Shown: in pieces, positions 27,046 to 34,332 of the stretch | How the letters are laid out: the number at the start of each line of letters is the position of its first letter | How positions within the stretch are numbered: position 1 is the first letter of the stretch | DNA from: Clostridium aciditolerans | Lineage (GTDB): Bacteria; Bacillota; Clostridia; Clostridiales; Clostridiaceae | Direction: 5' to 3' | DNA: 64,000 nucleotides | Assembly: GCF_016316925.1 (NCBI RefSeq) | Contig: NZ_JAEEGB010000018.1 | Coordinates: forward strand, 273 to 64,272 | Program-made: the position numbers and the translations under genes | Notes under the pieces: model-generated | Database searches by the model: none | What the model saw: only the letters and a program-made list of their open reading frames with translations | Told to the model about the DNA's origin: nothing

Positions 27046-27392
27046 TTGTTACCACTCCTCATTTATTGTATAACATGATTTCTATAATTGGTATAATATT
27101 AACAAAGTAAGTAATTTTATTATAACAGAAATTTTTGTTAATTTGATAATCTAAATGTTATTGTATTAATAAAAAATACTTTTATTAATATTAATTTGAA
27201 GATACATATAATATTTAGTATAGTCATTTAATAATATTTTAATATACTATAAAAATATTTCAATATTATTATAACGTAATTATGAAAAAATTACAGTAAT
27301 ACTTAACAAGCTATTTATAAAGGTATTGCTATAAATTTAAAAGTGTATAATAATAGAAGTAATATATACTAATTCAAAGGGGGAAAAATAAA
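27046..27392. other. AT-rich divergent intergenic region
   Basis: This gap between the minus-strand Lrp gene and the plus-strand membrane-protein gene is almost entirely A/T with many TATAAT-like hexamers. I see no reading frame, stable hairpin or repeat. One half-site, ATTACAGTAAT at 27290-27300, resembles an arm of the palindrome at 21911. Confidence 0.5.
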
Positions 27393-27770
27393 ATGCCATT
27401 ATGGTTACAAGTTGCATTTCAAATTTTATTTTTTGTAATTATATTCTTAGTAGTTTATAACCAATTAAAAATCCATGTGTTATCAAAATTACATCCAAAT
27501 AAGTGGCTGATTTTGGGGTTGGCTATAGCGGCATTCTTTGTACCGACTGTGATAGCTGCATATTTTAAATATAATATAAATGGTACTGTGTGGCAGTATG
27601 TTCAATCGGCGATATTCATAGTACTGTTTTTATGGTTTGTAGATTTGAGAAGTGGAGCTATATATAATACAGCTAATAGAGGGGCAAGAAATACAAAAAA
27701 TAGTAAAAGTAATGTTGTTATAAAGCCTAAAGCTAAACCAAATAGAGTAAAAAATAATCAAAAGAAGTAA
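27393..27770 (+). CDS. Uncharacterised three-helix membrane protein
   Basis: Not recognised as a named family. It has 125 residues with three hydrophobic segments at about 6-24, 40-58 and 72-90. A strongly basic, Asn/Lys-rich tail (KAKPNRVKNNQKK) would be cytoplasmic by the positive-inside rule. AAGGGGG lies before ATG. It stands alone and is followed by its own terminator. Base composition matches its neighbours. Confidence 0.75.
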   Translation: MPLWLQVAFQILFFVIIFLVVYNQLKIHVLSKLHPNKWLILGLAIAAFFVPTVIAAYFKYNINGTVWQYVQSAIFIVLFLWFVDLRSGAIYNTANRGARNTKNSKSNVVIKPKAKPNRVKNNQKK

Positions 27771-27777
27771 TTGTAAG

Positions 27778-27812
27778 AAGTTTCTAGTATTTACTAGGAA
27801 CTTTTTATTTTT
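27778..27812 (+). terminator. Terminator of the three-helix membrane-protein gene
   Basis: AAGTTTCTAGTA (27778-27789) pairs with TACTAGGAACTT (27792-27803), one G-T pair, followed by TTTTATTTTT. Confidence 0.8.
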
Positions 27813-27814
27813 AT

Positions 27815-27866
27815 ATAGGGTTATAAGTCCGAAAGTTAACTTTCTAGTTAGTCTTCCTATATAAAA
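27815..27866. repeat. Family A repeat, minimal form (A3)
   Basis: TATAGGGTTATAAGTC-CGAAAGTTAACTTTCTAGTTAG-TCTTCCTATATA keeps both family A ends, but the stem has collapsed to GAAAGTTAACTTTC. It lies between a terminator and the Spo0A-box region. Confidence 0.75.
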
Positions 27867-27984
27867 ATGTTGACTTGCATAGGAGTATATAGTGCATCTA
27901 GTTGCTTAGTTAAATACTTTTAAATGAATATAAGTATTAAATTTTATAGGAGATAAGAATTCTAGATAATTTCAGGATGAGATA

Positions 27985-28013
27985 TGTCGAATAATGTTTG
28001 GAATAATGTCGAA
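27985..28013 (+). promoter_or_regulatory. Two Spo0A-type (0A) boxes
   Basis: TGTCGAA occurs at 27985-27991 and again at 28007-28013 in the same orientation, 22 bases apart (about two helical turns). This is the core of the 0A box. The pair lies just upstream of the promoter at 28036. A weaker AGTCGAA follows at 28079. Confidence 0.6.
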
Positions 28014-28035
28014 AAAAATATTTTTTGAAAATATA

Positions 28036-28064
28036 TTGACTGATTATGCAATTAATGCTATTAT
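28036..28064 (+). promoter_or_regulatory. Promoter of the candidate small RNA
   Basis: TTGACT (28036-28041), a 17-base spacer and TATTAT (28059-28064) lie 23 bases after the second 0A box. Confidence 0.6.
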
Positions 28065-28070
28065 AATATT

Positions 28071-28186
28071 GTAAATGAAGTCGAAAAACATCAATAGGAC
28101 ACCGGGTTTTATTGATGTTAATAAGCTTTTCATTAAACAATATCCCCTATTTAGCCGCATGCTCCCCCATGTAGGCTTTTTTTTTA
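28071..28186 (+). ncRNA. Candidate small RNA with two hairpins
   Basis: A transcript from the promoter at 28036 would hold AACATCAAT..ATTGATGTT (a hairpin around 28087-28120 with loop AGGACACCGGGTTTT). It would then end at the GC-rich terminator GCCGCATG-CTCCCC-CATGTAGGC (about 28154-28177) with nine T. No frame with a ribosome binding site is inside. The overlapping minus-strand frame ends in the terminator and looks spurious. It matches no family I recognise. Confidence 0.5.
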
Positions 28187-28190
28187 TTCA

Positions 28191-28238
28191 AATATAGTGA
28201 TTTTGTATTTTAAATACAAAATCACTATATTTTTTTCT
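28191..28238. terminator. Large palindromic terminator between small RNA and cbiN
   Basis: Two 20-base arms, AATATAGTGATTTTGTATTT (28191-28210) and its exact complement (28212-28231), are separated by one base. The T run follows on the plus strand. The minus strand (cbiN side) has no T tail, so it works best for plus-strand transcripts. Confidence 0.75.
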
Positions 28239-28241
28239 AGG

Positions 28242-28532
28242 CTAGTTAGCTTCTCGTACATTATTATTTTTAATATTATGCTTCGTACCAATATAATATC
28301 CTACAAAGCCTGCGCCTGCAGCAGCTTGGAATGCAAATAAAAAACTTTCTACTTCACCAGATGGTGGTTCCCAAATGTGATTAAACCAAGGTGTATACTC
28401 TTTATTTACTTCAGAAATTACTCCTTCTATTTGATCATCAGCTCCTCCAAACTCGCCTTTAGAGCCTATGATAAAAGAACCTACGATAAGTATAATGCAA
28501 AAAGAAATAAGTAATAGATTTTTCCTTTTCAT
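28242..28532 (-). CDS. cbiN: Cobalt transport protein CbiN
   Basis: Small membrane subunit of the Ni/Co energy-coupling-factor transporter, 96 residues, helping CbiM load cobalt. Two membrane helices flank an extracytoplasmic loop with the CbiN motif FGGADDQ, then YTPWFNHIWEPPSGEVESFLFAFQAA, and the second helix GAGFVGYYIGTKH. It starts one base after cbiM ends. The expected cbiQ and cbiO are missing here, so the energising module must be elsewhere or shared. Confidence 0.93.
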   Translation of the reverse strand: MKRKNLLLISFCIILIVGSFIIGSKGEFGGADDQIEGVISEVNKEYTPWFNHIWEPPSGEVESFLFAFQAAAGAGFVGYYIGTKHNIKNNNVREAN

Positions 28533-28533
28533 A

Positions 28534-29256
28534 TTAAATCACCTCGTTTAATGATAGTAATTCACTCTTTGAATGTTTCTCTATAAACTCAAATATCATA
28601 ACTGTCACTATTCCTTCAACTATAGCTAGTGGAAGCTGAGTTACTGCAAATATAGAGACAAATTTTATAAAAGATATAAACACTCCTCCATCTTTAGCAG
28701 GGAAAGAAAGTGCAAGCTGAACTGATGTTATAAAGTATGTAGCAAGATCTCCAATACTAGCTGCTAAAAACACTGCAATTTTTTTGTTTTTATGTTTTAG
28801 AAGCCTATATATTGTGTAAGATACTATTGGACCTGCTATGCCCATTGAAAAAGTATTTGCGCCAAGAGTTGTGATACCTCCGTGGGCAAGGAATATAGCC
28901 TGAAAGGTTAGTACCAATACACCAATAACAGCCATCACAAATGGACCAAAAATAATTGCGCCAAAACCGGTACCTGTAGGATGGGAGCAGCTTCCTGTAA
29001 CTGATGGAATCTTCATCGCTGAAAGTACAAAAGAATATGCAGCTACAAGGCCAAGAAGCATTTTTATGTCTTTGTTTCTTAATGTAGCTTTTCTTATGTC
29101 TCTCATACCTAAAATAAAAAATGGAGCAGAGAGTATAAAATAGAATATGCACCAGCTAGGAGGTAAAAATCCTTCGGAAATGTGCATTGCATAGGCTATT
29201 GATGGAACTGAAAGCACCAATGCCAATACATAAATAAATAATAGTCTTTTTTTCAT
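28534..29256 (-). CDS. cbiM: Cobalt transport protein CbiM
   Basis: Substrate-binding membrane core of the cobalt ECF transporter, 240 residues. The metal-binding N terminus is seen after processing of the signal-like leader: MHISEGFLPPSWCIFYF, with the histidine near the mature end. It continues with SVTGSCSHPTGTGFGAIIFGP and LAHGGITTLGANTFSMGIAGP, conserved CbiM blocks. First gene after a cobalamin riboswitch. Cobalt uptake fits the B12-dependent MetH and NrdJ in this window. Confidence 0.94.
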   Translation of the reverse strand: MKKRLLFIYVLALVLSVPSIAYAMHISEGFLPPSWCIFYFILSAPFFILGMRDIRKATLRNKDIKMLLGLVAAYSFVLSAMKIPSVTGSCSHPTGTGFGAIIFGPFVMAVIGVLVLTFQAIFLAHGGITTLGANTFSMGIAGPIVSYTIYRLLKHKNKKIAVFLAASIGDLATYFITSVQLALSFPAKDGGVFISFIKFVSIFAVTQLPLAIVEGIVTVMIFEFIEKHSKSELLSLNEVI

Positions 29257-29290
29257 TAATGATTCCCCCTTAATTAATTTTTAAATAAAT

Positions 29291-29321
29291 AAAATCCCTT
29301 TAACTTACGTTAAAGGGATTA
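29291..29321 (-). terminator. Cobalamin riboswitch terminator
   Basis: AATCCCTTTAAC (29293-29304) and GTTAAAGGGATT (29309-29320) form a perfect 12-bp stem. On the minus strand it is followed by TTTATTTATTT, between the aptamer and cbiM. Confidence 0.85.
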
Positions 29322-29447
29322 AATAACTTATCTAAATCAATAATAAAATCTAAAAAAGCAACAGATGTTAACTATTTTTAGTTAAATTATAGCATTCAGT
29401 AATAATTATTCACCTTATATCCACGTAAGGTTAAAGAATAACAAACG

Positions 29448-29605
29448 ATATAGGCAGGTCTCCTGACTCAAGTATCATCATTCTTATAAGCCTTCCCAGA
29501 CTACGCCAGTGGCATTATTATAAGAACTTCTCTTTTACAGTGGCGGGACCGTGAGGGATTTTCACCCAACTTCCCTATTAAGCAGTGTATTAACTGCACC
29601 TATAT
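29448..29605 (-). ncRNA. Cobalamin (B12) riboswitch controlling cbiMN
   Basis: The minus strand carries AAGTTGGGTGAAAATCCC, ACGGTCCCGCCACTGT, GGCGTAGTCTGGGAAGG and the B12-box segment GAGTCAGGAGACCTGCC. P1 pairs ATATAGG (29605-29599) with CCTATAT (29454-29448). Binding of adenosylcobalamin should favour the terminator at 29291, reducing cobalt uptake when B12 is sufficient. Confidence 0.95.
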
Positions 29606-29695
29606 TTTATTAAATTTTTAACAATAATTACTTTCCTGCTAATTTTAACATAAATGTTTATTTAAGACAAGCTTAAAATAGTTTTAATAGGTATG

Positions 29696-30622
29696 TTATT
29701 CATGAATAATAAGTTCAAATACATCTGGTCTTGAGTAATGACCAACTACATCAAAGTCTATTCTGCTTTGTACAACTTCATCTAATTCCAAGTCAGCAAT
29801 TAAAATTTCTTCTCTATTATAAACAGGATCAACTACATATTTTCCAAAAGGATTAACTATACAGCTGCCGCCAGGGCACATAACTTCTGGTTGAGATTCT
29901 AATTCATGATAATAGTTTAGATCTGTTGGGTACATGTTTTTTTCAACATATTGATTACATCCGATTACAAAACATCGGCCTTCTAAGGCTATATGCCTCA
30001 TAGTACACTGCCATTCTTCTCTTGAATCCGCTGTAGGAGCAATATAAATAGTTACGCCTTTAGAATATAAGGCCATACGAGCTAATGGCATGTAGTTTTC
30101 CCAACATATTAAGGAACCCATTTTGCCATAAGGTGTGTCTAACACTGTGAGAGTACTTCCATCACCTTCCCCCCAAATACAGCGCTCTGTGCCTGTAGGT
30201 TTAAGTTTTCTATGCTTCCCTAAAAGTTTTCCATCAGGCCCAAAGAACAGGTTTGTGCAGTAAAGAGTATTATTTAGTCCTTCACCATCCTTTTCTATAA
30301 CTCCTATAGATAAATATACTCCAGCTTCTTGAGCTGCTTTTCCGAGAATGTCTGTAACATCGCTAGGTACTGATACAGAATTTTCATAGTAACGCTGCCA
30401 ATCTTTACGTCCTTCCATTGTTCTGCTGCCGACAACAAATCCAAAGGAAAGTCCTCTTGGATAAGCGGAAATGAATGCTTCAGGAAAAACTACTATGTTT
30501 GCACCCTTTTTTCCTGCTTCTTTGATTAAAGCCAAAGTCTTTTCAACAGTAGCGTCAAGATCCATAATAACCGGAGCCGCTTGGACTGCCGCAACTCTCA
30601 CAGTTTTAATAGCATTTTTCAT
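29696..30622 (-). CDS. Nitrilase
   Basis: Carbon-nitrogen hydrolase of about 308 residues, expected to convert a nitrile to its acid and ammonia. The catalytic triad is visible: Glu in VVFPEAFISAYPRG, Lys in KHRKLKPTGTER and Cys in LICWENYMPLAR. RHIALEGRCFVIG and PEVMCPGGSCIVNPFG match true nitrilases (branch 1) rather than amidases. The start at 30622 follows AAAGGGGATG; an upstream ATG has no site. It is divergent from a MocR-type regulator, which probably controls it. The natural substrate is unknown. Confidence 0.88.
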   Translation of the reverse strand: MKNAIKTVRVAAVQAAPVIMDLDATVEKTLALIKEAGKKGANIVVFPEAFISAYPRGLSFGFVVGSRTMEGRKDWQRYYENSVSVPSDVTDILGKAAQEAGVYLSIGVIEKDGEGLNNTLYCTNLFFGPDGKLLGKHRKLKPTGTERCIWGEGDGSTLTVLDTPYGKMGSLICWENYMPLARMALYSKGVTIYIAPTADSREEWQCTMRHIALEGRCFVIGCNQYVEKNMYPTDLNYYHELESQPEVMCPGGSCIVNPFGKYVVDPVYNREEILIADLELDEVVQSRIDFDVVGHYSRPDVFELIIHE

Positions 30623-30668
30623 ATTAACATCCCCTTTAAACTTAGTAAACATTTATTATAAGTTCATA

Positions 30669-30724
30669 CTATTATAGTATAATTAAAGTATCAACAAACA
30701 AAATTTATAACTGTTATAGTACAA
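30669..30724. promoter_or_regulatory. Direct-repeat operator candidate between nitrilase and MocR genes
   Basis: CTATTATAGTATAA (30669-30682) and CTGTTATAGTACAA (30711-30724) are near-identical direct repeats, 42 bases apart (four helical turns), in the 122-base divergent gap. MocR regulators commonly bind direct repeats, so these are candidate binding sites. Confidence 0.45.
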
Positions 30725-30744
30725 AATTAAGGGAGCTGTTTAAA

Positions 30745-32121
30745 TTGCTAAAATATCAGCTGATTGTTCAATATATTAAAAATGAGATTTTAAATGGAAA
30801 TCTTACAGCAAAGAAAAAATTACCTTCTCTAAGAAGTATATCTCAATTATTTGAATGCAGTATCGGTACTGTTTTAAAAGCATATAATGAGCTCGAAAAG
30901 GAACATATCATTTATTCATTATCTAAAAGTGGATATTATGTATTAGAAAGTGATTTCTCCAGTGATAATTCTTTTGAAAATCCTCTAATTGACTTTTCCT
31001 CAGGAGCTCCTGATATTGATACTCTGCCCTATAAAAATTTTCAACACTGTTTAAATAATGCTATAGAACTTTATAAAGAAACGCTATTTACTTATTGTGA
31101 TCCTCGTGGGTTAAATTCGTTAATTCAAGTTTTAGCTGACCATCTTAAAGAATATCAAATATTCACCAAGTCATATAATATTGTTATAACTACAGGATCT
31201 CAGCAAGCTTTAAATATTTTAGCAACCATGCCATTTCCAAATGGAAAGTCTAATGTTCTTGTTGAACAACCAACTTATTATGGAATAATTAAATCTCTAG
31301 AATTAAACAATGTTTCTGCTCTAGGAATTGAAAGAGGATTAAGTGGTATTAATCTTCATGAATTAGAAAAGCTATTTAAATACGGTAATATTAAATTTTT
31401 TTATACTATTCCTAGGTTTCATAACCCAACAGGAAACTCATATACTAGAGAAGAAAAAGAAGCAATAGTTAAAATGGCGGAAAAATATAATGTATATATA
31501 ATTGAGGATGATATCATGGCGGATTTAGAAATAGATAAAAAATCAGATCCTATGTTTGCCTATGACACTTCTTCAAAGGTTATTTATCTAAAAAGCTATT
31601 CAAAAATTCTTGTTCCCGGTTTAAGAATTGCAGCAGTTGTACTACCTAAGCTGCTAATGAATACTTTCCTAGAATACAAAAAATGGGTGGATATGAATAG
31701 CCCAATCTTATCTCAAGGTGCTTTGGAAATTTACTTAAAGAGTGGGATGTTTAATAAACATAGGAAAAAAATCAGTAAATTATATTCCGATAGAATGAGC
31801 TGTTTAAAAGATACGATTTCACTATTTCAACATCCTAAAATAAAATGGAATGTACCTAAATCAGGATATTTTGCATGTATATACGTAGATAATGAGTTGA
31901 GATATGAGAAGATAATAAACACATTATCCAATAAGAATATACAATTATTAGATACAAGTACATGCTTTTTAAGAGAATATAAAACTAATAATTATTTTAG
32001 AATTAGTATAAGTAAAGTTAATGAGGACAAAATTAAAATAGGTATTCCTATAGTGTTAGATACTATACGAAAACATTTAGTCGATAAAAATTCTGATTTT
32101 AATTATTATCCTAAAATATAA
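30745..32121 (+). CDS. MocR/GntR-type PLP-dependent transcriptional regulator
   Basis: 458-residue fusion of an N-terminal GntR winged helix (LPSLRSISQLFECSIGTVLKAYNELEKE, about residues 26-53) and a fold-type I aminotransferase-like domain. PLP residues are retained: TGSQQALNIL, PTYYGI, RFHNPTGNSY, EDDIMAD and the Schiff-base lysine in YLKSYSKILVPGLR. Such proteins are regulators with PLP as cofactor rather than enzymes. TTG start with GGGAG nine bases upstream. The divergent nitrilase is the obvious target. Confidence 0.88.
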   Translation: MLKYQLIVQYIKNEILNGNLTAKKKLPSLRSISQLFECSIGTVLKAYNELEKEHIIYSLSKSGYYVLESDFSSDNSFENPLIDFSSGAPDIDTLPYKNFQHCLNNAIELYKETLFTYCDPRGLNSLIQVLADHLKEYQIFTKSYNIVITTGSQQALNILATMPFPNGKSNVLVEQPTYYGIIKSLELNNVSALGIERGLSGINLHELEKLFKYGNIKFFYTIPRFHNPTGNSYTREEKEAIVKMAEKYNVYIIEDDIMADLEIDKKSDPMFAYDTSSKVIYLKSYSKILVPGLRIAAVVLPKLLMNTFLEYKKWVDMNSPILSQGALEIYLKSGMFNKHRKKISKLYSDRMSCLKDTISLFQHPKIKWNVPKSGYFACIYVDNELRYEKIINTLSNKNIQLLDTSTCFLREYKTNNYFRISISKVNEDKIKIGIPIVLDTIRKHLVDKNSDFNYYPKI

Positions 32122-32165
32122 CTTTACATGTAAATTAAACTTAACAGGAAAAACTACATATTTTA

Positions 32166-32194
32166 TTGACAAACTGAATAAAAAAATCTATACT
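32166..32194 (+). promoter_or_regulatory. Promoter of the M-box operon
   Basis: TTGACA (32166-32171), a 17-base spacer and TATACT (32189-32194) lie about 43 bases ahead of the M-box. Confidence 0.7.
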
Positions 32195-32236
32195 TACAAG
32201 GTATGATAAATTTAGACAAAAATTAAATAATATATT

Positions 32237-32390
32237 GTTAGGTGAGGCTCCTATACTAGATATACGCTACTGCCCAAAAATATCGAAAGATGCCAATGGG
32301 TCAACAGGTACTGCCGGATTAAGGTTTTACTTAATGTAGCTGAGTTTAACTCAAAGCTATATAGTGCTAAAGCTCAACGAAGGATATTTG
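32237..32390 (+). ncRNA. M-box (ykoK-type) magnesium riboswitch
   Basis: Conserved blocks appear in order: GTTAGGTGAGGCTCCTATA, GCTACTGCCC, ATCGAAAGATGCCAATGG, GTCAACAGG, and GGATTAAGGTTTTACTTAATGTAGC. These match the Mg2+-sensing M-box, usually ahead of mgtE or other magnesium transporter genes. A terminator follows. The downstream genes are an ABC transporter of the nitrate/sulfonate type, which is not the usual M-box target. Confidence 0.92.
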
Positions 32391-32423
32391 TAAGAATGTT
32401 TATTTATTCGTATTTGGAGTTTT

Positions 32424-32452
32424 AGAGCCTTTTTTAGGGCTCTTTTATTTTT
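32424..32452 (+). terminator. M-box terminator
   Basis: AGAGCC(T) (32424-32430) pairs with (A)GGGCTCT (32436-32443) and is followed by TTTATTTTTTT. AGCTC-type sequence upstream (around 32372) could form the competing structure. Confidence 0.75.
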
Positions 32453-32477
32453 TTCTATATAAGGATCATATGAAAGA

Positions 32478-32510
32478 AAATAACTAGTAAGTAAGCTAGT
32501 GTGTTTTCCG
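32478..32510. repeat. Family D repeat fragment
   Basis: AAATAACTAGTAAGTAAGCTAGTGTGTTTTC closely matches AAGATAACTAGTCAGTATGCTAGTATATTTG inside the element at 56065-56138. The terminal inverted repeats seen there are not obvious here. It lies between the M-box terminator and the permease gene. Confidence 0.5.
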
Positions 32511-32600
32511 TCATAGGTCTAAGTCAATGAAAGGTGGCGGTGGTTATGGATACAGAGGATGGTGATAATTATTGATTAAATAAGAAGGAGAGTGAGTAAA

Positions 32601-34319
32601 ATGAAAGTAGAAAAGACAATAGTTAACAGGAAATTTGGATTTCTCGATATAATTATATTTCTAGCAATTGCATCAGTATTATATCTAGCAATTTCCCCAG
32701 GAATAAGAGGGAACGTAAGCACTAGTGGAATACAGGTTTCAACGGATATAAGAAATCTCCCAATGTATGTTTTAAAATCAGTTGGTAGAATGACAGCAGC
32801 ATATATTTTATCCTTAATATTCACACTTGTATATGGATATATTGCGGCACACAATGAAAAAGCTGAAAAGATAATGGTACCAGTGTTAGACATACTTCAA
32901 TCTATACCAGTATTATCATTTTTACCAGCTGTAGTTTTAGGCCTGATAGCGGTATTCCCTAATAATAATGTAGGTTTGGAATTATCTTGTATTATATTAA
33001 TATTTACAGGTCAGGCTTGGAATATGACTTTTAGCTTTTATCATTCTATAAAAATACTACCTAAGGATTTAAAAGAAGCTTCTAGCGTATTTGGATTAAA
33101 TAAGTGGCAGAATTTTAAAAAGTTAGAGGTTCCATTTTCAATTATTGGATTGGTCTGGAATAGTATGATGTCTTGGGCAGGTGGATGGTTCTTTCTTATG
33201 GCTTGTGAGATGTTTACATTAAAGGGTAAGGACTTTAGACTGCCAGGTATCGGTTCTTTTTTACAAACTGCAGCAAGCCAAGGAAATACTAGAGCATTAA
33301 CATGGGGAATCGCTGCATTAATACTTGTTATTGTTCTTTTAGATCAATTGTTCTGGAAACCTGTAACTGTTTGGGCAGATAAGTTTAAAATAGAGCTCAC
33401 TGAATCAAATGAAGCACCTCGATCCTTTGTTCTTACTCTTTTAAGAAGATCTGTAATTATTGAATTTTTACTTGAAAAAATATTTGAACCTTTTGCAGAA
33501 AAAATAAATAATTTTATAGATAAATTTGTAGTAAAACTTTCAAATAGAGAAGAAACTAAAGGCAAAGGTATAGGTTTTACAGTTAAATGGATTTTTAGAA
33601 TATTAATTTGTGGATTACTTTTATATTCAGGATTCAATGCTTTTAAGCTGTTAATGCAACTTTCAAAAGATGAGTGGGGAAGAATACTACCTGCTGTAGG
33701 TTACTCCTTTTTAAGAGTTATTGCAGCTCAAATTATAGCACTAATATGGACAGTACCTGTAGGAGTGGCTATAGGTATGAACAAAAAAATTGCAAATATT
33801 CTGCAGCCAATTATTCAGGTTGTAGCATCAATCCCTGCAACGGCACTTTTCCCTGTTATATTAGTATTTTTTATGAATGAACTTGGCGGCTTGAATGTTG
33901 CTTCTGTGCTTTTGATGCTTATGGGAACTCAGTGGTATATATTATTTAATGTAATTGCTGGAGCAATGGCTATTCCTGAAGATTTAAAAGCGGCGGCAAA
34001 GACTTTTGGAGTAACTGGATGGAAAAAATGGAAGATACTTATTCTTCCTTCAATATTCCCTTATCTTTTAACTGGTATGGTAACGGCTACTGGTGGATGT
34101 TGGAATGCAAGTATTGTGTCGGAGTATGTTAACTTCGGAGGAAGAACTGTATCAACAATAGGTCTTGGAGCTCTTATATCAGAAGCGACAGAAAAAGGAA
34201 ATTACCCTCTACTTCTAATAGGAACTTTAGTTATGTGTATTGTGGTAGTTGGGGTTAATAAAACCCTATGGAAAAGATTATATACCTTATCAGAAGAAAA
34301 ATTTAAAATAGAACTATAA
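32601..34319 (+). CDS. ABC transporter permease with two fused permease domains
   Basis: Inner-membrane protein of about 572 residues made of two tandem BPD-type permease modules of the nitrate/sulfonate family, so one chain forms the whole pore. The first EAA loop is EASSVFGLNKWQNFKKLEVP (around 175), the second AAAKTFGVTGWKKWKILILP (around 470). Roughly 6+6 membrane helices, with a basic cytoplasmic linker between. Start at 32601 is eight bases past GGAG. It forms an operon with the ATPase 13 bases downstream; no binding protein is present. The M-box upstream suggests a role in Mg2+ or related ion supply, which is inference. Confidence 0.88.
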   Translation: MKVEKTIVNRKFGFLDIIIFLAIASVLYLAISPGIRGNVSTSGIQVSTDIRNLPMYVLKSVGRMTAAYILSLIFTLVYGYIAAHNEKAEKIMVPVLDILQSIPVLSFLPAVVLGLIAVFPNNNVGLELSCIILIFTGQAWNMTFSFYHSIKILPKDLKEASSVFGLNKWQNFKKLEVPFSIIGLVWNSMMSWAGGWFFLMACEMFTLKGKDFRLPGIGSFLQTAASQGNTRALTWGIAALILVIVLLDQLFWKPVTVWADKFKIELTESNEAPRSFVLTLLRRSVIIEFLLEKIFEPFAEKINNFIDKFVVKLSNREETKGKGIGFTVKWIFRILICGLLLYSGFNAFKLLMQLSKDEWGRILPAVGYSFLRVIAAQIIALIWTVPVGVAIGMNKKIANILQPIIQVVASIPATALFPVILVFFMNELGGLNVASVLLMLMGTQWYILFNVIAGAMAIPEDLKAAAKTFGVTGWKKWKILILPSIFPYLLTGMVTATGGCWNASIVSEYVNFGGRTVSTIGLGALISEATEKGNYPLLLIGTLVMCIVVVGVNKTLWKRLYTLSEEKFKIEL

Positions 34320-34332
34320 AGGGGTGGGAAAT

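Noticed and set aside
27937-28140. Minus-strand frame of 67 codons over the small RNA candidate
   Set aside because: No ribosome binding site. It runs across the 0A boxes and promoter, and its composition is that of AT-rich non-coding DNA.
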